Assembly: GCF_016595795.1 (NCBI RefSeq)
Contig: NZ_JAENHN010000006.1
Coordinates: 62,001 to 126,000, forward strand
Reading direction: 5' to 3'
Origin: Clostridium yunnanense
GTDB taxonomy: Bacteria > Bacillota > Clostridia > Clostridiales > Clostridiaceae
DNA length: 64,000 nucleotides
Of this stretch, positions 30,147-39,758 are shown one piece after another. Position numbers and translations under genes: made by a program. The notes under the pieces are model-generated. The model saw only the letters and a list, made by a program, of their open reading frames with translations, was not told the origin of the DNA and did not search any database. Numbering within the stretch: position 1 is the first letter of the stretch; every line of letters begins with the position of its first letter.

Positions 30147-31412
30147 TTACCCCCTCTTAACTCTAAATAACGATGGTTTGTTTAAGAACCCAGCATTTAC
30201 TGCTAAATTCATTAATAGCCTAACTATTACAATAGCAGTAAACATACTTAAAATAACACCTATTAAAAGTGTAAGAGCAAATCCTTTTACAGGTCCTGAC
30301 CCTAAGAAATATAATACAAGTGATGAAATTATGGTAGTTAAATTTGAGTCAACTATTGATGACATAGCGTTGTGGAAACCAGCTTTAACTGATGTTTTTA
30401 TTGACTTTCCAGTTCTTATTTCTTCTCTAATTCTTTCAAACATAAGTACATTTGCATCTACCGCCATACCTATAGTAAGCAAAAGTGCAGCTATACCAGG
30501 TAATGTAAGAGTAACTCCAACACCTATAAACGTGAATAAAACAAGCGCTATAAATAAAGTTAATCCAAGACATGCAATTAATCCTGGTCCTCTGTAGTAT
30601 AAAAGCATAAACGCAAATATGATACCTATTCCCACAGCTCCTGCTTTTAATGCATTAGGTAATGCATTTGCACCAAGCTGAGCACCTACAGTTTGAGTAG
30701 ACACTGCTTTTACAGGCATTGGAAGTGCCCCTGCATTTATTATTGCAGCTATTTTATTAGCTTCTTCAGCTGTTTTATTTCCAGTAATTTGAGCTTTTCC
30801 ATCTATAATTGCATTTTGAACCACTGGGCTTGTAAGAACGTCTTCATCCATTGATATTGAAATCTGCTTTCCAATAAGCTTTGTAGTTGCATCAGCAAAT
30901 TTTTTCTTTCCAGCATCATTAAATTCTAATGATACAATTATTTGTCCTGTTTGTTGATCTGTTCCTGAAGTTGCTTTTTTAACATCCTTACCAGTTAGTA
31001 ACACATTTCCGTCAGGATCTTTAAAACTTAACTCTCCAGTTTTACTTAAGCTGTCTACAATACTCTTAGAATCATATTGTCCTGGAATATCAACTCTAAT
31101 TCTTTTGTTACCTTCAGTTGTTACAACTGTTTCAGCAACACCAGCTTTGTTAACTCTAAGAGAAAGCATTTCTTTTGTTTTATCAAGATCATCTTTACTA
31201 ACTGTTTTGTCTGATTGGATTTCCATAACTACGGAAACTCCACCTTGTAAATCCAACCCTTTTGTAATTGACTTTTCAAATGATTTGAATTCCCACTGGT
31301 TTGACCCAGAACCGACAACAAGACCATGAAAGCCTGCGAATGCTAGAAAAAATATTCCTGCAACGCAGAGAGTAAAAAGTATAATACTTTTGCCTTTGCC
31401 TTTTGTTTTCAT
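30147..31412 (-). CDS. secD: Protein translocase subunit SecD
   Basis: A 421-residue RND-type membrane protein that pairs with SecF. After the first membrane segment (residues 10-30) comes the D1 motif region (ITKGLDLQGGVSVVMEI), the P1 external domain (about 60-240), and five membrane segments from about 255, including MAVDANVLMFERIREEI, the conserved D4-type motif, with aspartate in the membrane. The shorter external domain is typical of Firmicutes and shorter than the 615-residue E. coli protein. GAGGGGGA precedes the ATG. A short 76-bp gap separates it from scfB. Confidence 0.97.
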   Translation of the reverse strand: MKTKGKGKSIILFTLCVAGIFFLAFAGFHGLVVGSGSNQWEFKSFEKSITKGLDLQGGVSVVMEIQSDKTVSKDDLDKTKEMLSLRVNKAGVAETVVTTEGNKRIRVDIPGQYDSKSIVDSLSKTGELSFKDPDGNVLLTGKDVKKATSGTDQQTGQIIVSLEFNDAGKKKFADATTKLIGKQISISMDEDVLTSPVVQNAIIDGKAQITGNKTAEEANKIAAIINAGALPMPVKAVSTQTVGAQLGANALPNALKAGAVGIGIIFAFMLLYYRGPGLIACLGLTLFIALVLFTFIGVGVTLTLPGIAALLLTIGMAVDANVLMFERIREEIRTGKSIKTSVKAGFHNAMSSIVDSNLTTIISSLVLYFLGSGPVKGFALTLLIGVILSMFTAIVIVRLLMNLAVNAGFLNKPSLFRVKRG

Positions 31413-31488
31413 TTTTATCCCCCTCTGTTAATTCTCATACACTAAATTATAATACCTGCCCCACATTATGTCAATAAATGGGAGGTTT

Positions 31489-32850
31489 CTATTCCATTGT
31501 AACAGCTTTTAGAGCAATCGCGCACTCAATTCTCTTTTTTTGCATCTCACAACCTATTTCATATGGTACATGTATATCGCCATTGAAGTTAAAGTTGTTT
31601 GCTTGACAACCACCGCTGCAATAAAATCTTGCCCAACATTCTTTGCATTTTGGTTTATTGTAAATATGCGCTGTTTTAAATTCTTGTTCTAAATCGCTAT
31701 CAATTTCTAAAGTATCTAAGTTACCGATAAGGAAATCCTTATTTCCTACAAATTGATGACATGGGTAAATTTCTCCATCAGGGGTTATAGCAACATATTC
31801 ATGCCCTGCACCACATCCAGATATTCTCTTATATACACATGGTCCACCATTTAAATCAATATTAAAATGATAGAATGTAAATTGGTCTTTTCCATCTTTA
31901 TACCTTTTAACCATTTCATCATAAAGTTTATCATATTGATCAAATATAACTGGTAAATCTTCTCTTCTGAGTGAAAGTTCATGTTCATCAGGAAGAACAA
32001 CTGGTTCTATGGATATTTCTTTAAATCCTTCATTAGCTAAAGCCATTACATCTTCAAAGAAATCTGTATTATTTCTTGTGAAAGTACCTCTAGCATAATA
32101 TTGCTTAGACTTATCTCTCTTATCCACCATTTGCTTTATTTTAGGTAATATTCTATCGTAACTGCCACTTCCATCTACTCTTACTCTTACAGCATCATTG
32201 ATATTTTTCCTACCATCTATAGACAGTATTATATTCCCCATATTTTTATCAATATATTCCATTATTTCATCATTTAATAATGTTGCATTTGTTGTCATTG
32301 TAAATCGAATATTCTTTTTATGTATCTTCTCTTGTACTCTAGCATAATCAACTATTTCTTTAATAGTATCAAATACCATAAGTGGTTCACCACCGAAAAG
32401 ATCCACTTCTATATTTTTTCTTGGGCCTGACTTCTTTATAACCCAATCTATTGCCTTTTTACCTGTTTCTGCACTCATTGGTTTTCTGCAACCTTTATAC
32501 TCGCCTTCATCTGCAAAACAGTATTTGCATCTAAGGTTACAATCATGCACTACATTTAAGCAAAGGGCTTTTATGTAGCTATCATCTCTATCACTCATTG
32601 CTATATCCTCATATAAATCCTTAGAATATAACATACCTTCCTCAATTAATTCATTTATATCATAAAAAGCTTCTTCTATTTCTTCCTTTGTGTAAATTCC
32701 TGAAAAATCATTTATTAATTGCTCTCTATCTCTTAACTTCTCATCATCTATAAGATCATAAATAAGCTTGTCAACTATATGAACGCTGCCAGAATTTACA
32801 TCAATCACATAATATTCATTACCTTTAGTAAATTTGTGGATTAATGCCAA
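31489..32850 (-). CDS. scfB: SCIFF peptide thioether maturase (radical SAM, SPASM)
   Basis: A 453-residue RiPP maturase. The N-terminal 80 residues form a peptide-binding domain of the PqqD type (YYVIDVNSGSVHIVDKLIYD). The radical SAM motif is CNLRCKYCFADEGEYKG near residue 105. A SPASM-like cysteine cluster closes the protein: CGAGHEY...YPCHQF near 350-365 and CKECWARFYCSGGCQ near 410. In related systems this enzyme joins cysteines of the SCIFF precursor to alpha carbons, making thioether bridges. The start codon is TTG with GGAGG eight bases upstream; no ATG fits as well. The precursor gene lies 70 bases upstream. Confidence 0.95.
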   Translation of the reverse strand: MALIHKFTKGNEYYVIDVNSGSVHIVDKLIYDLIDDEKLRDREQLINDFSGIYTKEEIEEAFYDINELIEEGMLYSKDLYEDIAMSDRDDSYIKALCLNVVHDCNLRCKYCFADEGEYKGCRKPMSAETGKKAIDWVIKKSGPRKNIEVDLFGGEPLMVFDTIKEIVDYARVQEKIHKKNIRFTMTTNATLLNDEIMEYIDKNMGNIILSIDGRKNINDAVRVRVDGSGSYDRILPKIKQMVDKRDKSKQYYARGTFTRNNTDFFEDVMALANEGFKEISIEPVVLPDEHELSLRREDLPVIFDQYDKLYDEMVKRYKDGKDQFTFYHFNIDLNGGPCVYKRISGCGAGHEYVAITPDGEIYPCHQFVGNKDFLIGNLDTLEIDSDLEQEFKTAHIYNKPKCKECWARFYCSGGCQANNFNFNGDIHVPYEIGCEMQKKRIECAIALKAVTME

Positions 32851-32876
32851 TTTAAATTCCTCCTAACTAGATTTAT

Positions 32877-32900
32877 GGCAGTAACTTAAAAGTTACTGCC
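32877..32900. other. Perfect hairpin between scfA and scfB
   Basis: GGCAGTAACTT at 32877-32887 and its exact complement at 32890-32900 form an 11-bp stem with a two-base spacer (in practice a loop of four or more). It lies between the precursor and the maturase genes. No T run follows on the minus strand, so partial termination or protection of the short precursor mRNA is more likely than full termination. Confidence 0.75.
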
Positions 32901-32920
32901 ACTACTTCATTATTTTATAA

Positions 32921-33058
32921 TTAATTTTCACACGCTAAGTTAGCTACTGTACATGAAGTCTTACACGCTGATTGGCATGAATTAGCACATTCCTTACATC
33001 CTGGCTTACAAAGACTGTTCTTAAGGCTTGATCTGTTTATTGTTTTAATATGCTTCAT
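32921..33058 (-). CDS. scfA: SCIFF ribosomal peptide precursor (six cysteines in forty-five)
   Basis: A 45-residue peptide starting MKHIKTINRSSLKNSLCKPG and ending ANLACEN, matching the very conserved SCIFF family found across Clostridia. Cysteines lie at residues 17, 21, 24, 28, 32, 36 and 43; the six between 21-43 plus the leader-proximal one give the family name. It is the substrate of the downstream ScfB, which installs thioether cross-links. The final product's role is not known. GGAGGAG precedes the ATG. The gene is too short for routine ORF calling but the reading is unambiguous. Confidence 0.95.
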   Translation of the reverse strand: MKHIKTINRSSLKNSLCKPGCKECANSCQSACKTSCTVANLACEN

Positions 33059-33092
33059 TTCATACTCCTCCATTCTATTCGATTACCACGTT

Positions 33093-33098
33093 ATTATA
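33093..33098 (-). promoter_or_regulatory. Extended -10 promoter upstream of scfA
   Basis: The minus strand reads TGATATAAT, an extended -10 (TG-N-TATAAT) about 35 bases before the scfA start. A -35 match at 17 bases (TTTATT) is weak, as is usual for extended -10 promoters. Confidence 0.55.
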
Positions 33099-33127
33099 TC
33101 ACATAAAATAGGTATAATAAAGACTTT

Positions 33128-33496
33128 TTATAGATTTATTCCTAACATTCCAGATAATGCTCCTACTGCCAAAGCAAGTAGACCTCTCCAAAGGTCATTT
33201 ATTGACAAAGCAATATTACCTTTAAACACAGCGGAGATAATCAAAACAATAATAAAATAGCAAAGACCAACACCAAATCCTACAAGCCAACCTTTTTCAC
33301 CGTTCTTACGGGAAGAGTATATAGCACCTAGTAAAATACTTAAGCAAGTGATAACTACCCACATCACGCTTAAGGCTTTAAGACTTAGTAAACTAAAGCT
33401 CATTATTATACTAATTATTACAACAAAAATCATAGTAGCAATGAGCGCTCTCAAAACTCCTTTTGCAACATTTGCAAAATATCTGCTCCACTCCAA
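33128..33496 (-). CDS. TIGR04086-type small membrane protein
   Basis: A protein of about 122 residues with four hydrophobic segments (about residues 14-36, 40-58, 67-86 and 95-115). Small membrane proteins of this kind (TIGR04086) are typically encoded between yajC and the SCIFF genes in clostridia, as here, but their job is unknown. A GTG at 33505 would also be in frame, but it lies in the 3' arm of a strong hairpin next to its own Shine-Dalgarno; the TTG at 33496 has AGGGGG seven bases upstream and is preferred. Confidence 0.75.
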   Translation of the reverse strand: MEWSRYFANVAKGVLRALIATMIFVVIISIIMSFSLLSLKALSVMWVVITCLSILLGAIYSSRKNGEKGWLVGFGVGLCYFIIVLIISAVFKGNIALSINDLWRGLLALAVGALSGMLGINL

Positions 33497-33501
33497 AATA
33501 A

Positions 33502-33541
33502 ACACCCCCTATCCACTAAATTCTATGTGGACAAGGGGTGT
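33502..33541. terminator. Strong hairpin covering the ribosome site of the TIGR04086 gene
   Basis: ACACCCC at 33502-33508 pairs with GGGGTGT at 33535-33541, and TCCAC pairs with GTGGA inside, giving a stable stem. On the minus strand its 3' arm contains the AGGGGG ribosome site of the next gene, followed by a T-rich stretch. It may both end the preceding transcript and hide the ribosome site. Confidence 0.7.
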
Positions 33542-33549
33542 AATATAAC

Positions 33550-33831
33550 CTATTTATTATCTTCTTTTGTATTTATAACATTAGCTACGCCTTGTTTTGA
33601 AAGCTTTATTCTAGCTCTATCAGGACCACTCTCTAATATTATGTAATCATCTTGAAGATTCACTACTTTACCGATGATACCACCTTTACTAATGATCTCA
33701 TCATTAATTTTTAAATTATTTAACATTGCTTGAAATTGTTTTTTTCTTTTTCTTTCCGGTATTATTAGGAAAGCATAAAAAACCACGAATACTACTACTA
33801 GCGATAAAAGTTGAATAAGATTTCCGCCCAT
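33550..33831 (-). CDS. yajC: Preprotein translocase subunit YajC
   Basis: A 93-residue single-pass membrane protein of the Sec accessory complex. The N-terminal membrane helix (residues 4-24) ends in IIPERKRKKQFQ, followed by the compact domain with LKINDEIISKGGIIGKVVNL, all typical of YajC. The ATG at 33831 is preceded by GAGGAGG; an earlier in-frame TTG overlaps that site and is unlikely. It follows tgt by 33 bases, the standard queA-tgt-yajC order, and the secDF genes lie 2 kb downstream. Confidence 0.95.
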   Translation of the reverse strand: MGGNLIQLLSLVVVFVVFYAFLIIPERKRKKQFQAMLNNLKINDEIISKGGIIGKVVNLQDDYIILESGPDRARIKLSKQGVANVINTKEDNK

Positions 33832-33863
33832 GTTATTCCTCCTCAATAAATTTATAAATTATA

Positions 33864-35015
<1,152 letters not shown>

Positions 35016-35026
35016 TTATCTAACTT

Positions 35027-36052
35027 TTAGTGTATAAACATAGCATCTCCAAAGGAGAAAAATCTATAGCCTTCTTTAACAGCTATATTATAAGCATTTA
35101 GTATATTTTCTTTACCTGCCAATGCGCTAACTAGCATTATAAGAGTAGATTCTGGCAGATGAAAATTTGTTATCAAAGCATCTACAACCTTGTATTTATA
35201 TCCAGGATATATAAATATATCTGTCCACCCGCTAGACTCTTTTAATACCCCTTCGCTATCAGCTATAGTCTCCAAAGTCCTAGTGGAAGTAGTTCCAACT
35301 GCTATTACTCTCTTCCCTGCTTCTTTTGTATTATTTATAATTTCAGCAGCTTCTTTAGAAAGCTGATAAAATTCTGAGTGCATATTATGATTTTCTACAT
35401 CTTCAACCTTAACTGGCCTAAATGTTCCAAGACCAACATGAAGAGTAAGATACACTACATTTACACCTCTTTGTTTTATCTCTTCAAGCAATTCCTTTGT
35501 AAAATGCAAACCTGCTGTAGGTGCTGCTGCAGATCCCTTTTCCTTTGAATATACTGTTTGATATCTTTCTTTATCTTCTAATTTCTCATGTATATATGGT
35601 GGAAGAGGCATTTGCCCTAATTCATCCAAAACCTGTTCAAATATACCATCATAGCTAAACTCAATAATTCTATTTCCTTCTTCAGCTATATCTTTAACCA
35701 CAGCTGTTAGTTTGCCATCTCCAAAGGTAAATTTTGTACCCACCTTAGCTCTTTTGCCAGGCTTTGCAAGACATTCCCATCTATCATTATCTACTCTTTT
35801 GAGAAGCAAAAACTCAATCTTACCTTTAGAGTCTTCTTTTTCACCGATAAGCCTTGCAGGCAGCACTCTAGTATTATTAAGTACTAAAGTATCACCTTCA
35901 TTAAAGTAATCTAAAACATCATGAAATATCTTATGTTGTATTTCTCCACTATTCTTATCAAGAACCATAAGCCTTGAAGAATCTCTTTCTTCTAAAGGAA
36001 CCTGTGCTATAAGTTCTTCTGGTAAATCAAAATAAAAATCACTTGCTTTCAT
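35027..36052 (-). CDS. queA: S-adenosylmethionine:tRNA ribosyltransferase-isomerase
   Basis: A 341-residue enzyme that transfers the ribosyl group of S-adenosylmethionine to preQ1-tRNA, producing epoxyqueuosine. Family blocks include [20 protein letters not shown] at the N-terminus, [12 protein letters not shown], the strongly conserved [14 protein letters not shown] near residue 178, and the C-terminal [19 protein letters not shown]. It sits 12 bases downstream of ruvB and directly upstream of tgt, the common Firmicute order. Confidence 0.97.
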   Translation of the reverse strand: MKASDFYFDLPEELIAQVPLEERDSSRLMVLDKNSGEIQHKIFHDVLDYFNEGDTLVLNNTRVLPARLIGEKEDSKGKIEFLLLKRVDNDRWECLAKPGKRAKVGTKFTFGDGKLTAVVKDIAEEGNRIIEFSYDGIFEQVLDELGQMPLPPYIHEKLEDKERYQTVYSKEKGSAAAPTAGLHFTKELLEEIKQRGVNVVYLTLHVGLGTFRPVKVEDVENHNMHSEFYQLSKEAAEIINNTKEAGKRVIAVGTTSTRTLETIADSEGVLKESSGWTDIFIYPGYKYKVVDALITNFHLPESTLIMLVSALAGKENILNAYNIAVKEGYRFFSFGDAMFIH

Positions 36053-36063
36053 TTTATCCTCTC

Positions 36064-37101
36064 CTACTTGTCAAATAAGCTAGATTGCCTAACGTCTCCA
36101 TTATTCTTTGTTTTGCTTCTACCCAAGTGCTTGTATGCTTTATCAGTAGCAACTCTCCCCCTTGGTGTCCTAACTATAAATCCCCTTTGAAGGAGATATG
36201 GTTCATATACATCTTCGATAGTATCAAATTCTTCGCCTATAAAATAAGCTAAGGTCTCAATTCCAACAGGACCTCCGCTAAAATTATCAATAATAGCTTC
36301 TAGTATCCCATTATCAATTCGATCAAACCCTTGACTATCAACTTCTAAAAGCTCTAGAGCGTCCCTTGCAGCATCTATATCTACAATATTATTCCCCTTA
36401 ACCTCTGAATAATCTCTAACCCTTTTTAGAAGTCTGTTAGCGATTCTTGGTGTACCTCTAGATCTTCTTGCTATCTCGAAAGCACCTTCTTCTGTCATTT
36501 CACAATCAAGTATACTAGCCGACCTCACTATAATTTCTTTTAATTGTATATCAGTGTAATACTCCATGGAACAGAGCACTCCAAATCTATCACGAAGCGG
36601 CGCAGTTAACATTCCAATTCTTGTAGTAGCACCTATCAATGTAAACTTAGGCAAGTCTATCCTAATTGATTTAGCTGATGCTCCTTTTCCTATCACTATA
36701 TCCAAAGCATAATCTTCCATAGCAGGATACAGTATCTCTTCAACACTTCTGTTAAGTCTATGAATTTCATCAATAAAAAGCACATCATTATCATTTAGTG
36801 TTGTAAGTATAGCAGCAAGATCTCCAGCTCTTTCGATTGCAGGACCAGAAGTAACTTTCAAATTACCACCCATTTCTTTTGCTATAATGTTTGCTAAAGT
36901 TGTTTTCCCAAGTCCTGGTGGCCCATATAGCAAAGCATGATCTAGCGCTTCTCCCCTATTTCTGGCAGCCTGTATAAAAATACTCAGTCTTTCCTTAACC
37001 TTATCCTGGCCTATGTATTCACTCAATTTCTGAGGTCTTAAGCTATATTCAGAATTAAATTCTTCTTCATTCTTGTTAGATGATGTTATCCTATCTTCCA
37101 A
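36064..37101 (-). CDS. ruvB: Holliday junction branch migration helicase RuvB
   Basis: A 345-residue AAA+ motor that drives branch migration with RuvA. The Walker A motif is [12 protein letters not shown] near residue 60, Walker [11 protein letters not shown] near residue 108, sensor 1 [11 protein letters not shown], and the arginine finger region PLRDRFG. The C-terminal winged helix ends with [16 protein letters not shown]. It follows ruvA by 13 bases. No ruvC is present, as expected in Firmicutes. Confidence 0.98.
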   Translation of the reverse strand: MEDRITSSNKNEEEFNSEYSLRPQKLSEYIGQDKVKERLSIFIQAARNRGEALDHALLYGPPGLGKTTLANIIAKEMGGNLKVTSGPAIERAGDLAAILTTLNDNDVLFIDEIHRLNRSVEEILYPAMEDYALDIVIGKGASAKSIRIDLPKFTLIGATTRIGMLTAPLRDRFGVLCSMEYYTDIQLKEIIVRSASILDCEMTEEGAFEIARRSRGTPRIANRLLKRVRDYSEVKGNNIVDIDAARDALELLEVDSQGFDRIDNGILEAIIDNFSGGPVGIETLAYFIGEEFDTIEDVYEPYLLQRGFIVRTPRGRVATDKAYKHLGRSKTKNNGDVRQSSLFDK

Positions 37102-37114
37102 ATACGTTCACCTC

Positions 37115-37720
37115 TTAATTCATAAGTACTTTTAAACAGTTTTTAACTATATTCTCTAAACTATCATTTTGTTTAACACTACCAAGAGCTCTCTGAGCTT
37201 CCTTCTCAGTATATCCTAATGCTAGTAATGCTGATAAAGCTTCAGATATATTTGAAGAGTAACTATTGTCATCTTCACAAAGATTCTTTTCTAAATCACT
37301 TGGCATTAAATCTTCATTAGGCTTAAGCTTATCCCTAAGCTCAAGTATTATTCTTTGCGCAGTCTTCTTTCCTACTCCAGGCGCTCTTGTAATATGTTTT
37401 TCATCACCAGTCATTATAGCGTACTTCAAATTTAAAGGTGAGCTTATGGACAATAGGGACAACGCAGCTTTTGATCCCACACCATTAATAGTTAACAATA
37501 ATTTAAATAAGTCTAATTCTTCCTTCGTTAAAAAACCATATAGACCTATAAAATCTTCCCTAACTATCTGCTCTAAAAACAACTTTACTTCCTCATCGAC
37601 TTTAGGCATTTTTGCAAGTGTACTTCCTGATGTAAAAATTTTATATCCAATTCCGTTATTCTCCAAAACAGCATAGTCTTTATTTATGCCTTTATATTTA
37701 CCAATCATATACTCGTACAT
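37115..37720 (-). CDS. ruvA: Holliday junction DNA-binding protein RuvA
   Basis: A 201-residue protein that binds four-way junctions and loads RuvB. Domain I (residues 1-62) is an OB-fold; domain II has two helix-hairpin-helix motifs (LLTINGVGSKAALSLLS near 78 and ITRAPGVGKKTAQRIILEL near 112); domain III (about 155-201; EALSALLALGYTEKEAQRAL) contacts RuvB. GGAGG precedes the ATG. It starts the ruvAB-queA-tgt-yajC operon. Confidence 0.97.
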   Translation of the reverse strand: MYEYMIGKYKGINKDYAVLENNGIGYKIFTSGSTLAKMPKVDEEVKLFLEQIVREDFIGLYGFLTKEELDLFKLLLTINGVGSKAALSLLSISSPLNLKYAIMTGDEKHITRAPGVGKKTAQRIILELRDKLKPNEDLMPSDLEKNLCEDDNSYSSNISEALSALLALGYTEKEAQRALGSVKQNDSLENIVKNCLKVLMN

Positions 37721-38201
37721 TAAAATACCTCCAAATGCCTATCAAACAGTTTTAAACCTACATATTACTTTAACATTTTACCTTATTTTTATCAACAGAG
37801 GAAATCTATTTATTGATATTGAATTTTATGACAGCTTACTTTCAGTATTTGCCTAAAAATTATAGTTAACTATTAGGAAGCCCTCTAAATTAATAGTTAA
37901 CAAAATTATAACTTAGTTTTATTAAATAAAACGGATTATCGATTCCGCTTAAGCATATAAACTAAAAACCAAAAATAAAAGGCTTAGTAGAAAAGCACAT
38001 TAAAAATCTATACCTACTAAGCCCTAATTTATTTTTTATTATAATAAAACAAGAATATTTTTAAGAGTTGTTATGAAATTAAACCAAAACATCTTCCACT
38101 CTTTAATAAATTTTTCAAAGAATTAATATATTACCTTTGACCATAACTTCTTAAAAATTCAGTCAAAAATCCAACCATTTTCTTGTAGTTTAAAACAATT
38201 A
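37721..38201. other. 481-bp gap between ruvA and the BofC-like gene
   Basis: No coding sequence was recognised. It holds the terminator at 37981-38023; the remainder is AT-rich. The ruvA promoter should lie between 37730 and 37980, but I could not pick a convincing one. Confidence 0.6.
37981..38023. terminator. Terminator downstream of the BofC-like gene
   Basis: A perfect 10-bp stem GGCTTAGTAG/CTACTAAGCC (37981-37990 and 38014-38023) with T-rich tails on both strands: TTTTATTTTT on the minus strand and a T-rich stretch on the plus strand. Confidence 0.8.
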
Positions 38202-38789
38202 CTAGAAATATCCACTAGCTGCCTCTTCAGCATCATCTCTAGTGTTAAACTGCTTTTTAAAACTCACTATATCTTTTTTATCTTGTTCAGGTAAAGTACT
38301 TACTTTCTTTTTATCTGTATAGATATCCGAAGCTGGATTTTCTATATAAGGCACTCCTTTATCATCTGTTTTATATATAGCAAAAAAATCGTTTTTTTCC
38401 CCTAAATAATATTTCTTAGGCTGAAGTTTGCTTACAAATGATCTGCTAAGAATTATTTGAGAATCATTCATGCTCTCTATAGTATAATTTAAATCCTTAA
38501 AATGTTTTTCTAACTGTTCCTTATTTAATCCTTGTTCTAATCCTAAATCTTTTTTTAGTTCCTTTACAGTATACTCTCCATCAATAACAAATTCGTTTGA
38601 ACTTTGATTTTTAGTTTTAAGTATCAACTTCAGACTATCTTTCAAATAGCCAGTTTCCGAATTATATACAACATTACTTCCACTTGTCTTCTTATCAGCT
38701 AAGTATGATCTAGTAATATAACAGCTTAGTAAAAATACCATGGAAGAAATTAACATAAAAATTGATATTTTTAATAAATTTTTCTTCAT
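38202..38789 (-). CDS. Secreted or membrane-anchored BofC-like protein
   Basis: A 195-residue protein with one N-terminal hydrophobic segment (residues 7-27, ISIFMLISSMVFLLSCY), either an anchor or a signal. SSMVFLLSC could also be read as a lipobox-like end. The rest is extracytoplasmic, with two small halves: FVIDGEYTVKELKKDLG near residue 70 and a C-terminal segment with YYLGEKNDFFAIYKTD and GVPYIE. This pattern and the position upstream of ruvAB match BofC of Bacillus, which restrains a sporulation signalling protease. Similarity is suggestive, not proven by eye. It has its own terminator. Confidence 0.55.
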   Translation of the reverse strand: MKKNLLKISIFMLISSMVFLLSCYITRSYLADKKTSGSNVVYNSETGYLKDSLKLILKTKNQSSNEFVIDGEYTVKELKKDLGLEQGLNKEQLEKHFKDLNYTIESMNDSQIILSRSFVSKLQPKKYYLGEKNDFFAIYKTDDKGVPYIENPASDIYTDKKKVSTLPEQDKKDIVSFKKQFNTRDDAEEAASGYF

Positions 38790-38913
38790 ATAATCACCTC
38801 TATTGGATATTTTTGACTACTAATAAAAATTCTATACATATTTTTGTAATCAATGGTATTTAAACTTTAAGTTTTGTAAATAATACAAAAGAATTATATA
38901 GATTCATCCAATA

Positions 38914-38942
38914 TTGACTTAATTAGCACATAGTGCTATGAT
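38914..38942 (+). promoter_or_regulatory. Promoter of the suf cluster with a dyad in the spacer
   Basis: -35 TTGACT (38914-38919) and -10 TATGAT (38937-38942) are 17 bases apart. The spacer holds the dyad AGCAC-ATA-GTGCT (38925-38937), which a repressor such as an IscR-type protein could occupy; the regulator itself is not encoded in the window. Confidence 0.75.
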
Positions 38943-38997
38943 TTAAATATAATTCAGAGTAAAACACTCTACATTAAGAAATTGAGGTGCAATAACA

Positions 38998-39750
38998 ATG
39001 AAAGATTTACTTTTGGAAATTAATAACCTAAAAACAAAGGTTGATGATAAGGAAATTTTAAAAGGTTTAAACCTTAAAATAAATAAAGGTGAAGTTCATG
39101 TTGTAATGGGTCCAAACGGCGCAGGCAAATCAACTCTTGCTAATACAATAATGGGCCACCCAAAATACACTGTTGTAAATGGAGATATTTTATTTGAAGG
39201 CGAAAATATAAATGATCTCAAACCAGATGTAAGAGCTAAGAAAGGAATATTCTTATCCTTCCAAGCTCCAGAAGAAGTACCTGGAATAACAGTTGAAAAC
39301 TTTATAAGAACAGCAAAATCAAATATCGAAGATAAACAGATAAGTTATTTAAGCTTTAACATGAAGCTTCAAAAGAAAATGGATTTATTAAAAATAAATA
39401 AAGAATATGCTGAAAGATATTTAAATGTAGGTTTCTCTGGTGGAGAGAAGAAAAAAAATGAAATTCTTCAAATGATACTTTTAGAACCTAAGCTAGCTAT
39501 TCTTGATGAAACTGATTCAGGCTTGGATGTAGATGCAGTTAAACTTGTATCCCAAGGTGTTAGCATGTATAAGAACGATGAGAACTCAATGCTTATAATA
39601 ACTCATAATACAAAAATACTGGAGCATATCAGTCCAGATTTTGTCCACGTTTTAGTTGATGGTAAGATAATTCATACTGGAGATGCATCTTTAGTAGAAG
39701 AAATAAATAGTAATGGTTTCGAAAAATTTCTAAGTGAGATAAATAAGTAG
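38998..39750 (+). CDS. sufC: Fe-S assembly ATPase SufC
   Basis: A 250-residue cytoplasmic ABC-type ATPase that powers the SufBCD scaffold. It has Walker A (MGPNGAGKSTLANTIMG near residue 36), the Q loop (FLSFQAPEEVPGI), an ABC signature variant (NVGFSGGEKKKNEILQM near 145) and Walker B with the catalytic region (LAILDETDSGLDVDAV). The SGGE signature and ETDSGLD are specific to SufC. GAGGTG precedes the ATG. It opens the sufCBDSU operon; sufB follows after eight bases. Confidence 0.97.
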   Translation: MKDLLLEINNLKTKVDDKEILKGLNLKINKGEVHVVMGPNGAGKSTLANTIMGHPKYTVVNGDILFEGENINDLKPDVRAKKGIFLSFQAPEEVPGITVENFIRTAKSNIEDKQISYLSFNMKLQKKMDLLKINKEYAERYLNVGFSGGEKKKNEILQMILLEPKLAILDETDSGLDVDAVKLVSQGVSMYKNDENSMLIITHNTKILEHISPDFVHVLVDGKIIHTGDASLVEEINSNGFEKFLSEINK

Positions 39751-39758
39751 GTGATAAC

